62,688 nucleotides of DNA from Nocardioides bruguierae (GTDB lineage Bacteria; Actinomycetota; Actinomycetes; Propionibacteriales; Nocardioidaceae). A program made the translations under genes and the position numbers. The DNA lies in the NCBI RefSeq assembly GCF_023656415.1, contig NZ_JAMOIL010000028.1, forward strand, positions 1 through 62,688, given 5' to 3'. Position 1 is the stretch's first letter. Every line of letters starts with the position of its first letter. The notes under the pieces are model-generated. The model saw only the letters and a list, made by a program, of their open reading frames with translations, was not told the DNA's origin and did no database searches. Shown piece after piece: positions 18,377 to 25,961 of this stretch.

Positions 18377-19047
18377 TGGCCGCCGTGACCACCACCCCCG
18401 CGCTGCGGCGCGGCGCGTCGACCGACCCGCACCGCCGCGGGTCCACGGTGCTCGGCGGCGTGCGCCGCGTCGCGCGGTCGGTGGTCACGGGCGTGGCGTT
18501 CCTGACCAGCCTGGTGGCCGCGGCCGCCCTCGTGCTGGGCATCGGCCTCCCCGCGCTGTTCGGCGCCCAGCCGTTCACGGTGCTCACCGGCTCGATGAGC
18601 CCCACCGTCCTGCCCGGCTCCCTGGTCGTGGTCAAGCCGCTGCCCGTCGAGGACGTCCGCGTCGGCGACATCGTCACCTACCAGGTCGCCTCGGACCGCC
18701 CGGAGGTGATCACCCACCGGGTCGTGGCCCGGGCCCAGGGGCCGGACGGTCGCACCTGGCTGCAGACCCAGGGCGACGCCAACGCGACCCCCGACGTCGA
18801 GTGGGTGCGGCCCGAGCAGGTCCGCGGCCGCGTCTGGTACTCCGTCCCGCACCTGGGTCGGGTCTCGCTGCTGCTCGACCACGACCAGCGTCGGTGGCTC
18901 TCCCTGGCCGCCGCGCTGTGGCTGTTCGGCTACGCCCTCCTGACGACGGTGCGGGCGCTGCGCTCGCCGTCGGTCTCCAGCCGCGAGGCGGCTCGTGCGG
19001 CCGACCGGAGGAGGCTGCACCTCCACTCGGGGGTGCACCGTGCCTAG
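18376..19047 (+). CDS. SipW-type signal peptidase I (module B)
   Basis: A 223-residue membrane peptidase. A hydrophobic anchor at about 37-60 is followed by VLTGSMSPTVLPG (catalytic Ser73), VITHRVV (His114), QGDANATPD and a second membrane segment near 175-195. The Ser/His pair and the HRVV motif mark the archaeal/SipW class. It would cleave the exported proteins encoded on both sides. Start by TGATG overlap with substrate 1; the end overlaps the GTG of substrate 2 by 8 nt. Confidence 0.85.
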   Translation: MAAVTTTPALRRGASTDPHRRGSTVLGGVRRVARSVVTGVAFLTSLVAAAALVLGIGLPALFGAQPFTVLTGSMSPTVLPGSLVVVKPLPVEDVRVGDIVTYQVASDRPEVITHRVVARAQGPDGRTWLQTQGDANATPDVEWVRPEQVRGRVWYSVPHLGRVSLLLDHDQRRWLSLAAALWLFGYALLTTVRALRSPSVSSREAARAADRRRLHLHSGVHRA

Positions 19048-19660
19048 GCGGGCCGCCCCAGCGCACCGGGCGCGCAGCAGCGGCCGCACGCACCTGCGGC
19101 GGGCCGCGTGGCTGCTGGGCCTGGCCCTCGTCGCGCTGCTCGTCGTGCGCCCCACCTGGGCGGCCTGGACCGACTCGGCCCAGCTGACCGGCACCACCGT
19201 CACCGCAGGCTCCCTGGACCTGCGGCTGGACGGTGCGGACTCCCGGGCCACGACCACGCTCTCGATGCCCGTCATGGTGCCCGGCAGCTCCTCGGCGGAG
19301 CTGGTCTCGGTGCAGAATAACGGCACGGCCAAGCTCACCTGGACGTTCTCCGGGTCGCTGTCCGGCACCGGCGCCTCCGCGTACGCCACCGCCTCGGCCC
19401 TCACGGTCACCGTGCGTTCCGGCGCCACCGTCTCCGGGAGCGGTTCCGCGGCCACCTGCAGCGGCGGCACCGCCCTCGCTTCGAGCGTCGCCCTGGGCAC
19501 GACCAGCACCTCGCTGGTCACCGCGCAGGGGCCGCTGTCCGCCGGCGGGTCCACGTCCGTGTGCGTCCAGGTCACGCTGGACGCGGCGGCCCCCTCGACC
19601 CTCATGGGGGCCACGGCCTCCGTGGCACTGACGGCGGGCGCGTCGTCGGTCGTCTCGTGA
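19040..19660 (+). CDS. SipW-dependent exported protein, module B substrate 2
   Basis: A 206-residue exported protein. After an Arg-rich N-terminus and a hydrophobic run (WLLGLALVALLVVRP) comes TWAAWTDSAQLTGTTVTAGS, a SipW-type processing region. The mature part is Ser/Thr/Gly-rich with MVPGSSSAELVSVQNNGT and two cysteines. It is homologous to module C substrate 2 (LVPGSSTAAVLTLENSGT). The GTG at 19040 follows a GGGGG run; upstream starts would fall inside the peptidase gene. The stop overlaps the next GTG (GTGA). Confidence 0.75.
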   Translation: MPRRAAPAHRARSSGRTHLRRAAWLLGLALVALLVVRPTWAAWTDSAQLTGTTVTAGSLDLRLDGADSRATTTLSMPVMVPGSSSAELVSVQNNGTAKLTWTFSGSLSGTGASAYATASALTVTVRSGATVSGSGSAATCSGGTALASSVALGTTSTSLVTAQGPLSAGGSTSVCVQVTLDAAAPSTLMGATASVALTAGASSVVS

Positions 19661-20064
19661 GCCGGCTCCTGCGGCGCCTGGCCTGCGCGCCGCTGGCTCT
19701 GTGGCTGGTCCTCGTGCTGCCCACCGGGGGAGCCGCAGAGGCTGCCTGGGCGGACTCGGCCGCCCTCACCGGCACGACCGTCACGGCCGCGGGGCCGGCG
19801 GGCCCGGTGCTCTCGTGCGGCGCCCTCACCCTCGGCGGGGCCGACGTGTCCTGGACCGCGGTGCCCGGCGCCACCGGCTACCGCCTCACCTACGGCGGGG
19901 CGGACCACGACGTCTCCGCCGCGACCCTCACCCAGCACTTCACGAGCCTGCTCGGCACGAGCACCGTGACCGTGCGGGCCAGGTTCGGCACGACCTGGGT
20001 CTCCAACAGCTCCAACAGCAGGACGGTCACCGTGGTGGCCTTCCTCATCGGCGTGTGCGGCTGA
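19657..20064 (+). CDS. Exported fibronectin-III-like domain protein (module B)
   Basis: A 135-residue protein. A hydrophobic N-terminus (LACAPLALWLVLVLPTGG) is followed by AAEAAWADSAALTGTTVTAA, close to the start of the other SipW-type substrates, and then a single FN3-like domain (VSWTAVPGATGYRLTYGG ... TVRARFGTTWV). A cysteine before the domain (VLSCGAL) and one at the end (IGVCG) match positions in the fused FN3 domain of the 22093 gene, suggesting a conserved disulfide. GTG start overlaps the previous stop. Probably the fourth gene of the module B transcript; partner unknown. Confidence 0.65.
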   Translation: MSRLLRRLACAPLALWLVLVLPTGGAAEAAWADSAALTGTTVTAAGPAGPVLSCGALTLGGADVSWTAVPGATGYRLTYGGADHDVSAATLTQHFTSLLGTSTVTVRARFGTTWVSNSSNSRTVTVVAFLIGVCG

Positions 20065-20291
20065 TCCGGACCAGACCGGCGAGCGAGGCGGAAACGCTTG
20101 CCCGCCGGCCCCGGGGCGCGTGCGTGGTCAGGAGTGACCAGACGGGACCAGTCACACCGGGAGCCGGCTCGGCAGCGATCGGTCGGACTCGGTGCGATCC
20201 GGTTCCTTTACCTTCGGGCCTCGACCAGTGTCGTCCCGTCCGGCACCTCGGGAGGGAGCCGGGGACACCCCCCACGCACTGGAGCACCCCC

Positions 20292-20822
20292 ATGAAGAAC
20301 TCCGTCAAGGGCGGCCTCGCCGCCGCGACCGCCGCCGTCCTCCTCCTCGGGGGAGGTGGCACCCTCGCCTACTGGAACGAGACCGAGACCACCACCGGTC
20401 CCGGAGCGATCACCTCCGGCCACCTGGACCTGACCCCGGGCACCTGCCAGTGGGACCTCCAGGGCCTGGTCGGGAGCCTGCTCACCGACGTCGACCCCAC
20501 GGCCGTGCTGCTCGCCCCCGGGGACGTGCTCACCCGCACCTGCGCGCTGACCTTGAGCGTCGCCGGCGACACGATGGTCGTCGACTTCACCGTCGACACC
20601 GAGGTCGCACCCGCCGGAGACCTCGCGGCCGCCCTCACCGCCGCGACGTCCTTCACCGTCGGGGGCGACCCCTACACCGGTGGCACCGGGCTGCCGGAGG
20701 GCTCGTACGCGGTGCAGACCGTCACCACCCTGACCATGGGCTCCGACCTGGCCGAGAGCCTGGAGGACACGAGCGGCACCCTCGGCAACCTGGTCGTCAC
20801 CGCCAGCCAGAAGACCTCCTGA
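20292..20822 (+). CDS. SipW-dependent exported protein, module C substrate 1
   Basis: A 176-residue exported protein: short basic N-terminus, hydrophobic core (AAATAAVLLLGGGGTLA), then YWNETETTTGPGAITSGHLDL, the classical SipW-dependent region with an aromatic pair and Asn/Glu. The mature part is homologous to module B substrate 1 (APGDVLTRTCALTL, GDLAAALTAATSFTVGG). GGAG lies 7 nt before the ATG. The 227-bp gap upstream is the longest within the SipW block and likely holds the module C promoter; it contains small inverted repeats but no clear -10. Confidence 0.78.
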   Translation: MKNSVKGGLAAATAAVLLLGGGGTLAYWNETETTTGPGAITSGHLDLTPGTCQWDLQGLVGSLLTDVDPTAVLLAPGDVLTRTCALTLSVAGDTMVVDFTVDTEVAPAGDLAAALTAATSFTVGGDPYTGGTGLPEGSYAVQTVTTLTMGSDLAESLEDTSGTLGNLVVTASQKTS

Positions 20823-20872
20823 GCGAGCGGGCGGACCGAGCGGGCCGACCGAGCGGACGAGAGGCGCCGAGC

Positions 20873-21534
20873 ATGAGCGCAGCAGCGAGGCACGCGACCC
20901 GGCCGTCTCCCCGGCCGTCTCCCCGGGGGCCGGCCGGGCGGCTGGTCAGCGGCCTGGTCGGCGCTCTGGTCAGCGGTCTGGGCCTGCTCGTCCTGGTCGC
21001 CGCGCTGGCCGTCGTGGCCGTGGCCGTCGTCGTGCCGCGGCTGGGCGGCGCCACGCCCTACACCGTGCTCACCGGCTCGATGAGCCCCGGGATGCCGCCG
21101 GGCACCCTCGTCGTGGTCCGACCCGTCGACGCGGCGACGCTGCGCACCGGCGACGTCATCACCTACCAGCTGCGCTCGGGCGAGCCCGACGTCGTCACCC
21201 ACCGCGTCGTCGCGATCGGCACGGACGAGGAGGGCGGCACCCTCCTGCGGACCCGGGGCGACGCGAACGCCGACCCGGACCCGGGCTGGGTCCGGCCCGT
21301 CCAGGTGGTGGGGGAGCGCTGGTACTCCGTCCCGTGGCTGGGGCACGTGTCCACCGCGTTCACCGCCGCCCAGCGCGAGTCCGCGTCCCGGGTGGTGGCC
21401 GGGCTCTGCTGGCCTACGCCACCTGGCTGCTGCTGCGGGCCGGCGTCCAGCGCGCCCGGGGGCGCAGCGCCGAGCCGACCACTGATGCACAGCAGGAGCA
21501 GGAGGAGGAGAAGCACGATGTCGCTGCGCGTTGA
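20873..21534 (+). CDS. SipW-type signal peptidase I (module C), with apparent frameshift near 21401
   Basis: The N-terminal 177 residues have an anchor at about 28-55, VLTGSMSPGMPPG (Ser69), VVTHRVV (His110) and RGDANADPD, all intact. At GGG 21401-21403 the frame should step back one base: the next frame continues ALLAYATWLLLRAGV, a proper second membrane segment as in module B, and ends at 21534, giving about 220 residues. As written, the original frame instead stays open through a Cys/Pro-rich stretch into the next gene. One missing G in a short run is the simplest explanation, either a sequencing error or a real mutation. The catalytic part is unaffected. Confidence 0.7.
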
Positions 21535-22096
21535 CCGCCGCACCTGGCGCTCGCCCCGGCTCCGGGCAGCGCTCGGGCTGGGCGTGGTTGCCACCCTGCT
21601 CGTCACCTCCACCCAGGCCTCCTGGACCGACACCGTGGCCGTCGGCGGAGCCACGATCACGACCGGCACCCTCGACCTGCGGGTGGACGGCAGCGACGCG
21701 GTCGCCTCGTTCGACGACCTGAGCCTCGCCGGCCTGGTGCCGGGCAGCTCCACCGCCGCCGTCCTGACGCTGGAGAACAGCGGCACCGTGCCGCTGGCGT
21801 GGACCGCCGCCAGCAGCGGCACCGACGCCCCGCTGCTCGGCGGGCTGGTCGTCGACGTCACCGGCGCGACCACCGTGACGGGCACCGGGAGCGCACGGAC
21901 CTGCGGCGGCCCCAGCCTCGCCGGCGTGACCGGCTCGCTGGGCGGCACCCTGGTCGGCACCAAGCGGCAGATCGCGGCCGGCGGGTCCGAGACCGTCTGC
22001 GTCGAGGTGACGCTGCCGCTCACGGCCCCGGTCTCGCTGGCCGGGCACAGCACCGACCTGACGCTCACCTTCACCGGCACCTCGGACCTGTCGTGA
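21518..22096 (+). CDS. SipW-dependent exported protein, module C substrate 2
   Basis: A 192-residue exported protein with a basic start, hydrophobic segment LGLGVVATLLVTS, then TQASWTDTVAVGGATITTGT, matching module B substrate 2 (AAWTDSAQLTGTTVTAGS). Two cysteines (RTCGG, ETVCVEV) correspond to those of its paralogue. GGAGGAGGAG lies just before the ATG, supporting an independent start although the peptidase frame upstream is also open into it. It overlaps the corrected peptidase end by 17 nt and the next GTG by 4 nt. Confidence 0.75.
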   Translation: MSLRVDRRTWRSPRLRAALGLGVVATLLVTSTQASWTDTVAVGGATITTGTLDLRVDGSDAVASFDDLSLAGLVPGSSTAAVLTLENSGTVPLAWTAASSGTDAPLLGGLVVDVTGATTVTGTGSARTCGGPSLAGVTGSLGGTLVGTKRQIAAGGSETVCVEVTLPLTAPVSLAGHSTDLTLTFTGTSDLS

Positions 22097-23106
22097 CCCG
22101 CCGCCTCGCCGACGGCCTGCTGACGCTCAGCGCCCTCGTGGGCGCGGCCTGGCTCGTCGTCCTGCTCGCCGCGCTCGTCCTCGACGCCAGGGTGCTGCTG
22201 TTCCGCTCGGGCTCCATGGAGCCGGCCGTGCCGGCGGGGTCCCTCGGCCTGGCCCGGGAGGTGCCCGCCGCCGACCTGCGGGTGGGCGACGTCGTCTCCG
22301 TGCTCGCCCCGAGCGGGACGCGGGTCACGCACCGCGTCGAGAGCCTCACCCGGGGCCCCGACGGCACGGCCACGCTCGTGCTCCGCGGCGACGCCAACGA
22401 CGCCGTCGACCCGGCCCCCTACTCGGTGCGCACCGCGGACCGCCTGGTCGCGCACGTGCCGGGCCTCGGCCACGTCATGGCCTGGCTCGCCGGCCCCGTC
22501 GGCATGCTGCTGCTCGGCGGCTACGGCGCCCTGCTCCTCTCGGTCCTGCTGCGGCCACGCCGCCCCGGCGAGGACAGGGGCCCCGACGATCCCGACGACG
22601 CGTCGCGTCCGGTGGCCGAGGAGGCCGGTGACGCGGGCGCTCCGGTGGTCGAGGAGGCCGGTGACGCGGGCGCTCCGGTGGTCGAGGAGGCCGGCCACGG
22701 CCGTCGCGAGACCCGCCTCGCACGCGGAGCCGCCGCGCTCGTCGCCCTGGTGCTGGTGGCGCACGGCGGGGGCGCGGCCGTCGCCGCGGACGGCTGGGCC
22801 GACGACGTCACGGTGACGAGCACGCTGGGCACGACCTCCGCCCAGGTCCCGGTGACCACGTGCCGGGCGCTGCTGAGCGGCACGGCGCGGATCTCCTGGG
22901 CGGCCGTCCCCGGAGCCACTGGGTACCGGGTGGTCGTGCCTCGGGGCCCCGACGTCCTGACCGACCAGACCGCGGTCGAGGTCGGGGTCAGCCAGATCCT
23001 GGACGCCGGCCAGGTGACCGTGCGCGCCCGGTTCCAGACCTGGGAGAGCGAGCCGAGCGACCCCGAGGACCTGCTCGTCGTGCTCACCACCGTCACCTGC
23101 CTCTGA
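22093..23106 (+). CDS. SipW-type signal peptidase fused to a fibronectin-III-like exported domain
   Basis: A 337-residue fusion. Residues 1-155 are a SipW-type peptidase with an anchor at about 8-30, FRSGSMEPAVPAG (Ser41), RVTHRVES (His80), RGDANDAVDPAP, and a second membrane segment at 130-153. Residues 156-205 are an acidic linker with a duplicated 11-residue unit. Residues 208-232 are a third hydrophobic segment, followed by ADGWADDVTVTSTLGTT, resembling a SipW-type processing region. Residues 257-337 are an FN3-like domain (ISWAAVPGATGYRVV, VTVRARF) homologous to the protein at 19657, with flanking Cys257 and Cys336. It looks like peptidase plus substrate in one chain. GTGA start overlap. 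Confidence 0.78.
   Translation: MTRRLADGLLTLSALVGAAWLVVLLAALVLDARVLLFRSGSMEPAVPAGSLGLAREVPAADLRVGDVVSVLAPSGTRVTHRVESLTRGPDGTATLVLRGDANDAVDPAPYSVRTADRLVAHVPGLGHVMAWLAGPVGMLLLGGYGALLLSVLLRPRRPGEDRGPDDPDDASRPVAEEAGDAGAPVVEEAGDAGAPVVEEAGHGRRETRLARGAAALVALVLVAHGGGAAVAADGWADDVTVTSTLGTTSAQVPVTTCRALLSGTARISWAAVPGATGYRVVVPRGPDVLTDQTAVEVGVSQILDAGQVTVRARFQTWESEPSDPEDLLVVLTTVTCL
22618..22695 (+). repeat. 33-bp tandem repeat in the linker of the peptidase-FN3 fusion
   Basis: Two identical 33-bp units (22618-22650 and 22651-22683) plus a 12-bp partial third encode the unit EEAGDAGAPVV. Copy-number change would alter linker length without shifting frame. Confidence 0.85.
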
Positions 23107-23125
23107 GGCGGCCGGGCCGGGTTCC

Positions 23126-23131
23126 TAGGAT
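23126..23131 (+). promoter_or_regulatory. -10 box of a leaderless or near-leaderless pdxT transcript (TAGGAT)
   Basis: TAGGAT lies 8 nt before the pdxT GTG, and the only ribosome-site-like sequence is inside the hexamer itself. It gives pdxT a promoter of its own, consistent with its separation from pdxS. Confidence 0.4.
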
Positions 23132-23139
23132 CATCGCTC

Positions 23140-23769
23140 GTGCCCACCTCACGACCCACCCTCGGCGTGCTCGCCCTCCAGGGCGACGTGCGCGAGCACG
23201 TGACCACCCTGCGCCGCCTCGACGTGGACGCGATCACCGTCCGCCGCCCCGAGGAGCTGGCCCGCTGCCACGGCCTGGTGCTGCCCGGCGGGGAGTCGAC
23301 GACGATGTGGCGCCTGGCCCGCACCTTCGACCTGCTCGAGCCCCTGCGCGAGCGGCTGCGCAGCGGCCTGCCCGCCTTCGGCACGTGCGCGGGGATGATC
23401 CTGCTGGCCGACCGCATCCTCGACGGTGCGCCCGGACAGGAGACGCTCGGCGGGATCGACATGACGGTGCGCCGCAACGCGTTCGGTCGCCAGGTCGACA
23501 GCTTCGAGGGGCCGGTGCACGTCACCGGGATCGACGGCCCGGTGCACGGCGTGTTCATCCGCGCCCCGTGGGTGGAGGAGGCGGGCCCGGAGGTCGAGGT
23601 GCTGGCCGCGCTGGACCCCGTCGAGACGGCTGCCGCCGGGGTGGAGGCCGCGGCGGGTAGGATCGTGGCGGTCCGCCAGGGCCACCTGATGGCGACGTCG
23701 TTCCACCCCGAGGTGGGCCACGACTCCCGGGTCCACGGACTGTTCGTGGACCTGGTCCTCCGGGCCTGA
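23140..23769 (+). CDS. pdxT: Pyridoxal 5'-phosphate synthase glutaminase subunit
   Basis: A 209-residue class I glutamine amidotransferase with the triad Cys83 (FGTCAGM), His189 and Glu191 (SFHPEVG), plus LPGGEST. It releases ammonia from glutamine for PdxS. GTG start. Its partner pdxS is 5.5 kb upstream on the same strand, with the SipW-type genes in between; yebC follows, as in other actinobacteria. Confidence 0.95.
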   Translation: MPTSRPTLGVLALQGDVREHVTTLRRLDVDAITVRRPEELARCHGLVLPGGESTTMWRLARTFDLLEPLRERLRSGLPAFGTCAGMILLADRILDGAPGQETLGGIDMTVRRNAFGRQVDSFEGPVHVTGIDGPVHGVFIRAPWVEEAGPEVEVLAALDPVETAAAGVEAAAGRIVAVRQGHLMATSFHPEVGHDSRVHGLFVDLVLRA

Positions 23770-23830
23770 GGGCAGCGCCCCGGCACGGAACCGATCGGGA
23801 CCAGTCGAGAACCAGCGGGAAGAGAAGAGC

Positions 23831-24598
23831 ATGTCCGGGCACTCCAAGTGGGCGACCACGAAGCACAAGAAGGCCGCGATCGACGCCAAGCGCGGCAAGC
23901 TGTGGGCGAAGCTGATCAAGAACATCGAGATCGCCGCCAAGATGGGTGGTCCCGACCCCGCCGGCAACCCGACCCTCTACGACGCCATCCAGAAGGCGAA
24001 GAAGACCTCCGTCCCGAAGGACAACATCGACCGCGCGGTCAAGCGCGGCGGCGGCCTCGACGGCGGCGGCGTCGACTACACGACGATCATGTACGAGGTC
24101 TACGGCCCCCAGGGCGTCGCGCTCCTGGTCGAGTGCCTCACCGACAACAAGAACCGCGCCGCCATGGAGGTCCGCACGGCGGTCACCCGCAACGGCGGCA
24201 CCATGGCCGACCCCGGCTCCGTCTCGCGCCTCTTCGAGCGCAAGGGCGTGGTCGTGGTGCAGAAGTCCCAGGAGGACAAGGAGGTCTCCGAGGACGACGT
24301 CCTCGAGGCCACCCTCGACGCCGGCGCGGACGAGGTGAAGGACCTGGACGAGGTGTGGGAGGTCCACTCCGAGGCCACCGACGTGGTCGCCGTCCGCTCC
24401 GCCCTCCAGGAGGCCGGGATCGACTACGACTCCGCCGACGTCCTCTTCGTGGCGACCATGGACATCCCGGTCGGCGAGGCGAACGTGGCCGAGAAGGTCA
24501 TGCGCCTGGTGGACGCGGTCGACGACCTCGACGACGTGCAGAACGTCTTCTCCAACGCCGACATCCCGGACGAGGTCCTGGAGTCCGTCGACGCCTGA
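23831..24598 (+). CDS. YebC/PmpR-family regulatory/translation factor
   Basis: A 255-residue YebC-family protein beginning with the diagnostic MSGHSKWATTKHKKAAIDAKRGK and containing the usual acidic middle and C-terminal domains. Family members have been described as transcription regulators and, more recently, as factors acting on ribosomes stalled at proline-rich stretches. It sits before ruvCAB, the typical position. A GAAGAGAAG purine run precedes the ATG. A strong hairpin follows. Confidence 0.92.
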   Translation: MSGHSKWATTKHKKAAIDAKRGKLWAKLIKNIEIAAKMGGPDPAGNPTLYDAIQKAKKTSVPKDNIDRAVKRGGGLDGGGVDYTTIMYEVYGPQGVALLVECLTDNKNRAAMEVRTAVTRNGGTMADPGSVSRLFERKGVVVVQKSQEDKEVSEDDVLEATLDAGADEVKDLDEVWEVHSEATDVVAVRSALQEAGIDYDSADVLFVATMDIPVGEANVAEKVMRLVDAVDDLDDVQNVFSNADIPDEVLESVDA

Positions 24599-24635
24599 CG
24601 CGGACCCTAGCGAGATCCGGTCGGCAGCACACGCC

Positions 24636-24676
24636 ACGACGCCCCGCGTGTCCCGTACGGGACGGCGGGGCGTCGT
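24636..24676 (+). terminator. Terminator hairpin between yebC and ruvC
   Basis: Outer stem ACGACGCCCCGC with GCGGGGCGTCGT, enclosing an inner perfect palindrome GTCCCGTACGGGAC. It ends 13 bp before the LexA-like box, so it separates yebC from ruvCAB. Confidence 0.75.
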
Positions 24677-24688
24677 CGTCTACGGTTA

Positions 24689-24700
24689 GAACACCTGTTC
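24689..24700. promoter_or_regulatory. LexA-type SOS box upstream of ruvCAB
   Basis: GAACACCTGTTC keeps the GAAC-N4-GTTC core of the actinobacterial LexA box; it is followed by GG, while the full consensus is TCGAAC-N4-GTTCGA. It lies 43 bp before the ruvC start and overlaps a possible TTAGAA -10. It predicts DNA-damage induction of ruvCAB, which is known in other bacteria. Confidence 0.65.
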
Positions 24701-24743
24701 GGACGAGCGGGTGCATTCCCGACGACGGAGAGGCGGCTCGCAC

Positions 24744-25340
24744 GTGCGCGTGCTCGGCATCGACCCCGGCCTGACCCGCTGCGGTCTGGGCGTCGTCGAC
24801 GGCACGGTCGGGCGTCCGCTCAGCCTCGTCGACGTCGGCGTGGTCCGCACCTCCGCCGACCTCGACGTGCCCCAGCGGCTGGTGACCATCGAGAAGGGCG
24901 TCGAGGCCTGGATCGAGGAGCACCGCCCGGACGCCGTGGCGATCGAGCGGGTCTTCGCGCGCTCCGACGTCTCCACGGTCATGGGCACCGCCCAGGCCAG
25001 CGGGATCGCGATGGTGGTGGCCGCGCGGCGCGGGCTGCCGGTCGCACTGCACACCCCGTCCGAGGTGAAGGCCGCCGTCACCGGCTCCGGTCGCGCGGAC
25101 AAGAAGCAGGTCGGCGCGATGGTCACCCGCATCCTCCGCCTCGACGCCATGCCCAAGCCGGCCGACGCCGCCGACGCGCTCGCGCTGGCCATCACCCACG
25201 TCTGGCGCGGCTCTGCCGGCACCCGCCTCGAGCAGGCCGCGGCGCGCGACGCGCTGGCCCGCCGCGCCCCGGTCGGGCGCAGCGGCGGGTCGCTGCCGGC
25301 CGGCGCCATCCAGTCACGACTCCCCGGGAGGACCCGTTGA
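24744..25340 (+). CDS. ruvC: Crossover junction endodeoxyribonuclease RuvC
   Basis: A 198-residue RuvC. Asp7 (VLGIDPGLTRCG) starts the acidic metal site, and AIERVFARSDVSTVMGTAQASG and the late DAADALALAITH supply further catalytic residues. It resolves Holliday junctions loaded by RuvAB. The GTG at 24744 follows GAGAGGCGG; the final bases overlap the TTG start of ruvA. Confidence 0.94.
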   Translation: MRVLGIDPGLTRCGLGVVDGTVGRPLSLVDVGVVRTSADLDVPQRLVTIEKGVEAWIEEHRPDAVAIERVFARSDVSTVMGTAQASGIAMVVAARRGLPVALHTPSEVKAAVTGSGRADKKQVGAMVTRILRLDAMPKPADAADALALAITHVWRGSAGTRLEQAAARDALARRAPVGRSGGSLPAGAIQSRLPGRTR

Positions 25341-25948
25341 TCGCCTTCGTGAGCGGCCGCGTCGCCGCCGTCACGCTGTCCAGCGCCGTCGTCGAGGTGG
25401 GCGGGGTGGGCCTGGAGTTCCAGTGCACCCCCGCGACGCTCGCGAGCGTCTCCCCGAAGGTGGGCACCGACCAGCGCGCCACCCTGGCGGCGTCCCTCGT
25501 GGTCCGTGAGGACTCCCTGACCCTCTTCGGGTTCGCGGACGAGGACGAGAAGGCCTGCTTCGAGCTGCTCCAGACGGCCTCCGGCGTCGGACCCAAGGTC
25601 GCGCAGGCGATGGTCGCGGTCCTCGCGCCCGACGACCTGCGCCACGCGATCTCCGCCGGTGACGTCAAGACGCTGACCCGGGTCCCCGGGATCGGTCCCA
25701 AGGGCGCGCAGCGGATCATCCTGGAGCTCAAGGACAAGATCGGTGCCCCGCTGGCCACCCGGGCCGCGGCCGCCGTGCCGTCGGCGGGGGAGCCGTGGCG
25801 CGAGCAGGTGCGCCAGGGCCTCCAGGGGCTCGGCTGGAACCTCAAGGACGCCGACAAGGCGGTGGACGCGGTGGCCGACCAGGCCGGCGACAGCCCGGAC
25901 GTCGCCACGCTGCTGCGGGCCGCCCTGCGCACGCTCTCGAAGGCCTGA
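25337..25948 (+). CDS. ruvA: Holliday junction branch migration protein RuvA
   Basis: A 203-residue RuvA with an OB-fold N-terminus (MIAFVSGRVAAV), tandem helix-hairpin-helix motifs (TASGVGPKVAQAMV and RVPGIGPKGAQRIILEL) and a C-terminal RuvB-binding domain. It binds four-way junctions as a tetramer. TTG start, overlapping the ruvC stop, with GGGAGG 5 nt upstream. Confidence 0.94.
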   Translation: MIAFVSGRVAAVTLSSAVVEVGGVGLEFQCTPATLASVSPKVGTDQRATLAASLVVREDSLTLFGFADEDEKACFELLQTASGVGPKVAQAMVAVLAPDDLRHAISAGDVKTLTRVPGIGPKGAQRIILELKDKIGAPLATRAAAAVPSAGEPWREQVRQGLQGLGWNLKDADKAVDAVADQAGDSPDVATLLRAALRTLSKA

Positions 25949-25961
25949 GAGGCTCGGAGTC

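Noticed and set aside
21401..21405. Programmed -1 ribosomal frameshift in the module C peptidase
   Set aside because: No X-XXY-YYZ slippery heptamer and no obvious downstream pseudoknot; a missing G is simpler.
20873..22096. Single 407-residue peptidase-substrate fusion as the primary annotation
   Set aside because: The joint is Cys/Pro-rich, out of character, and the second frame supplies the expected membrane helix; an independent strong ribosome site precedes the ATG at 21518. Kept as a finding, not as the gene call.
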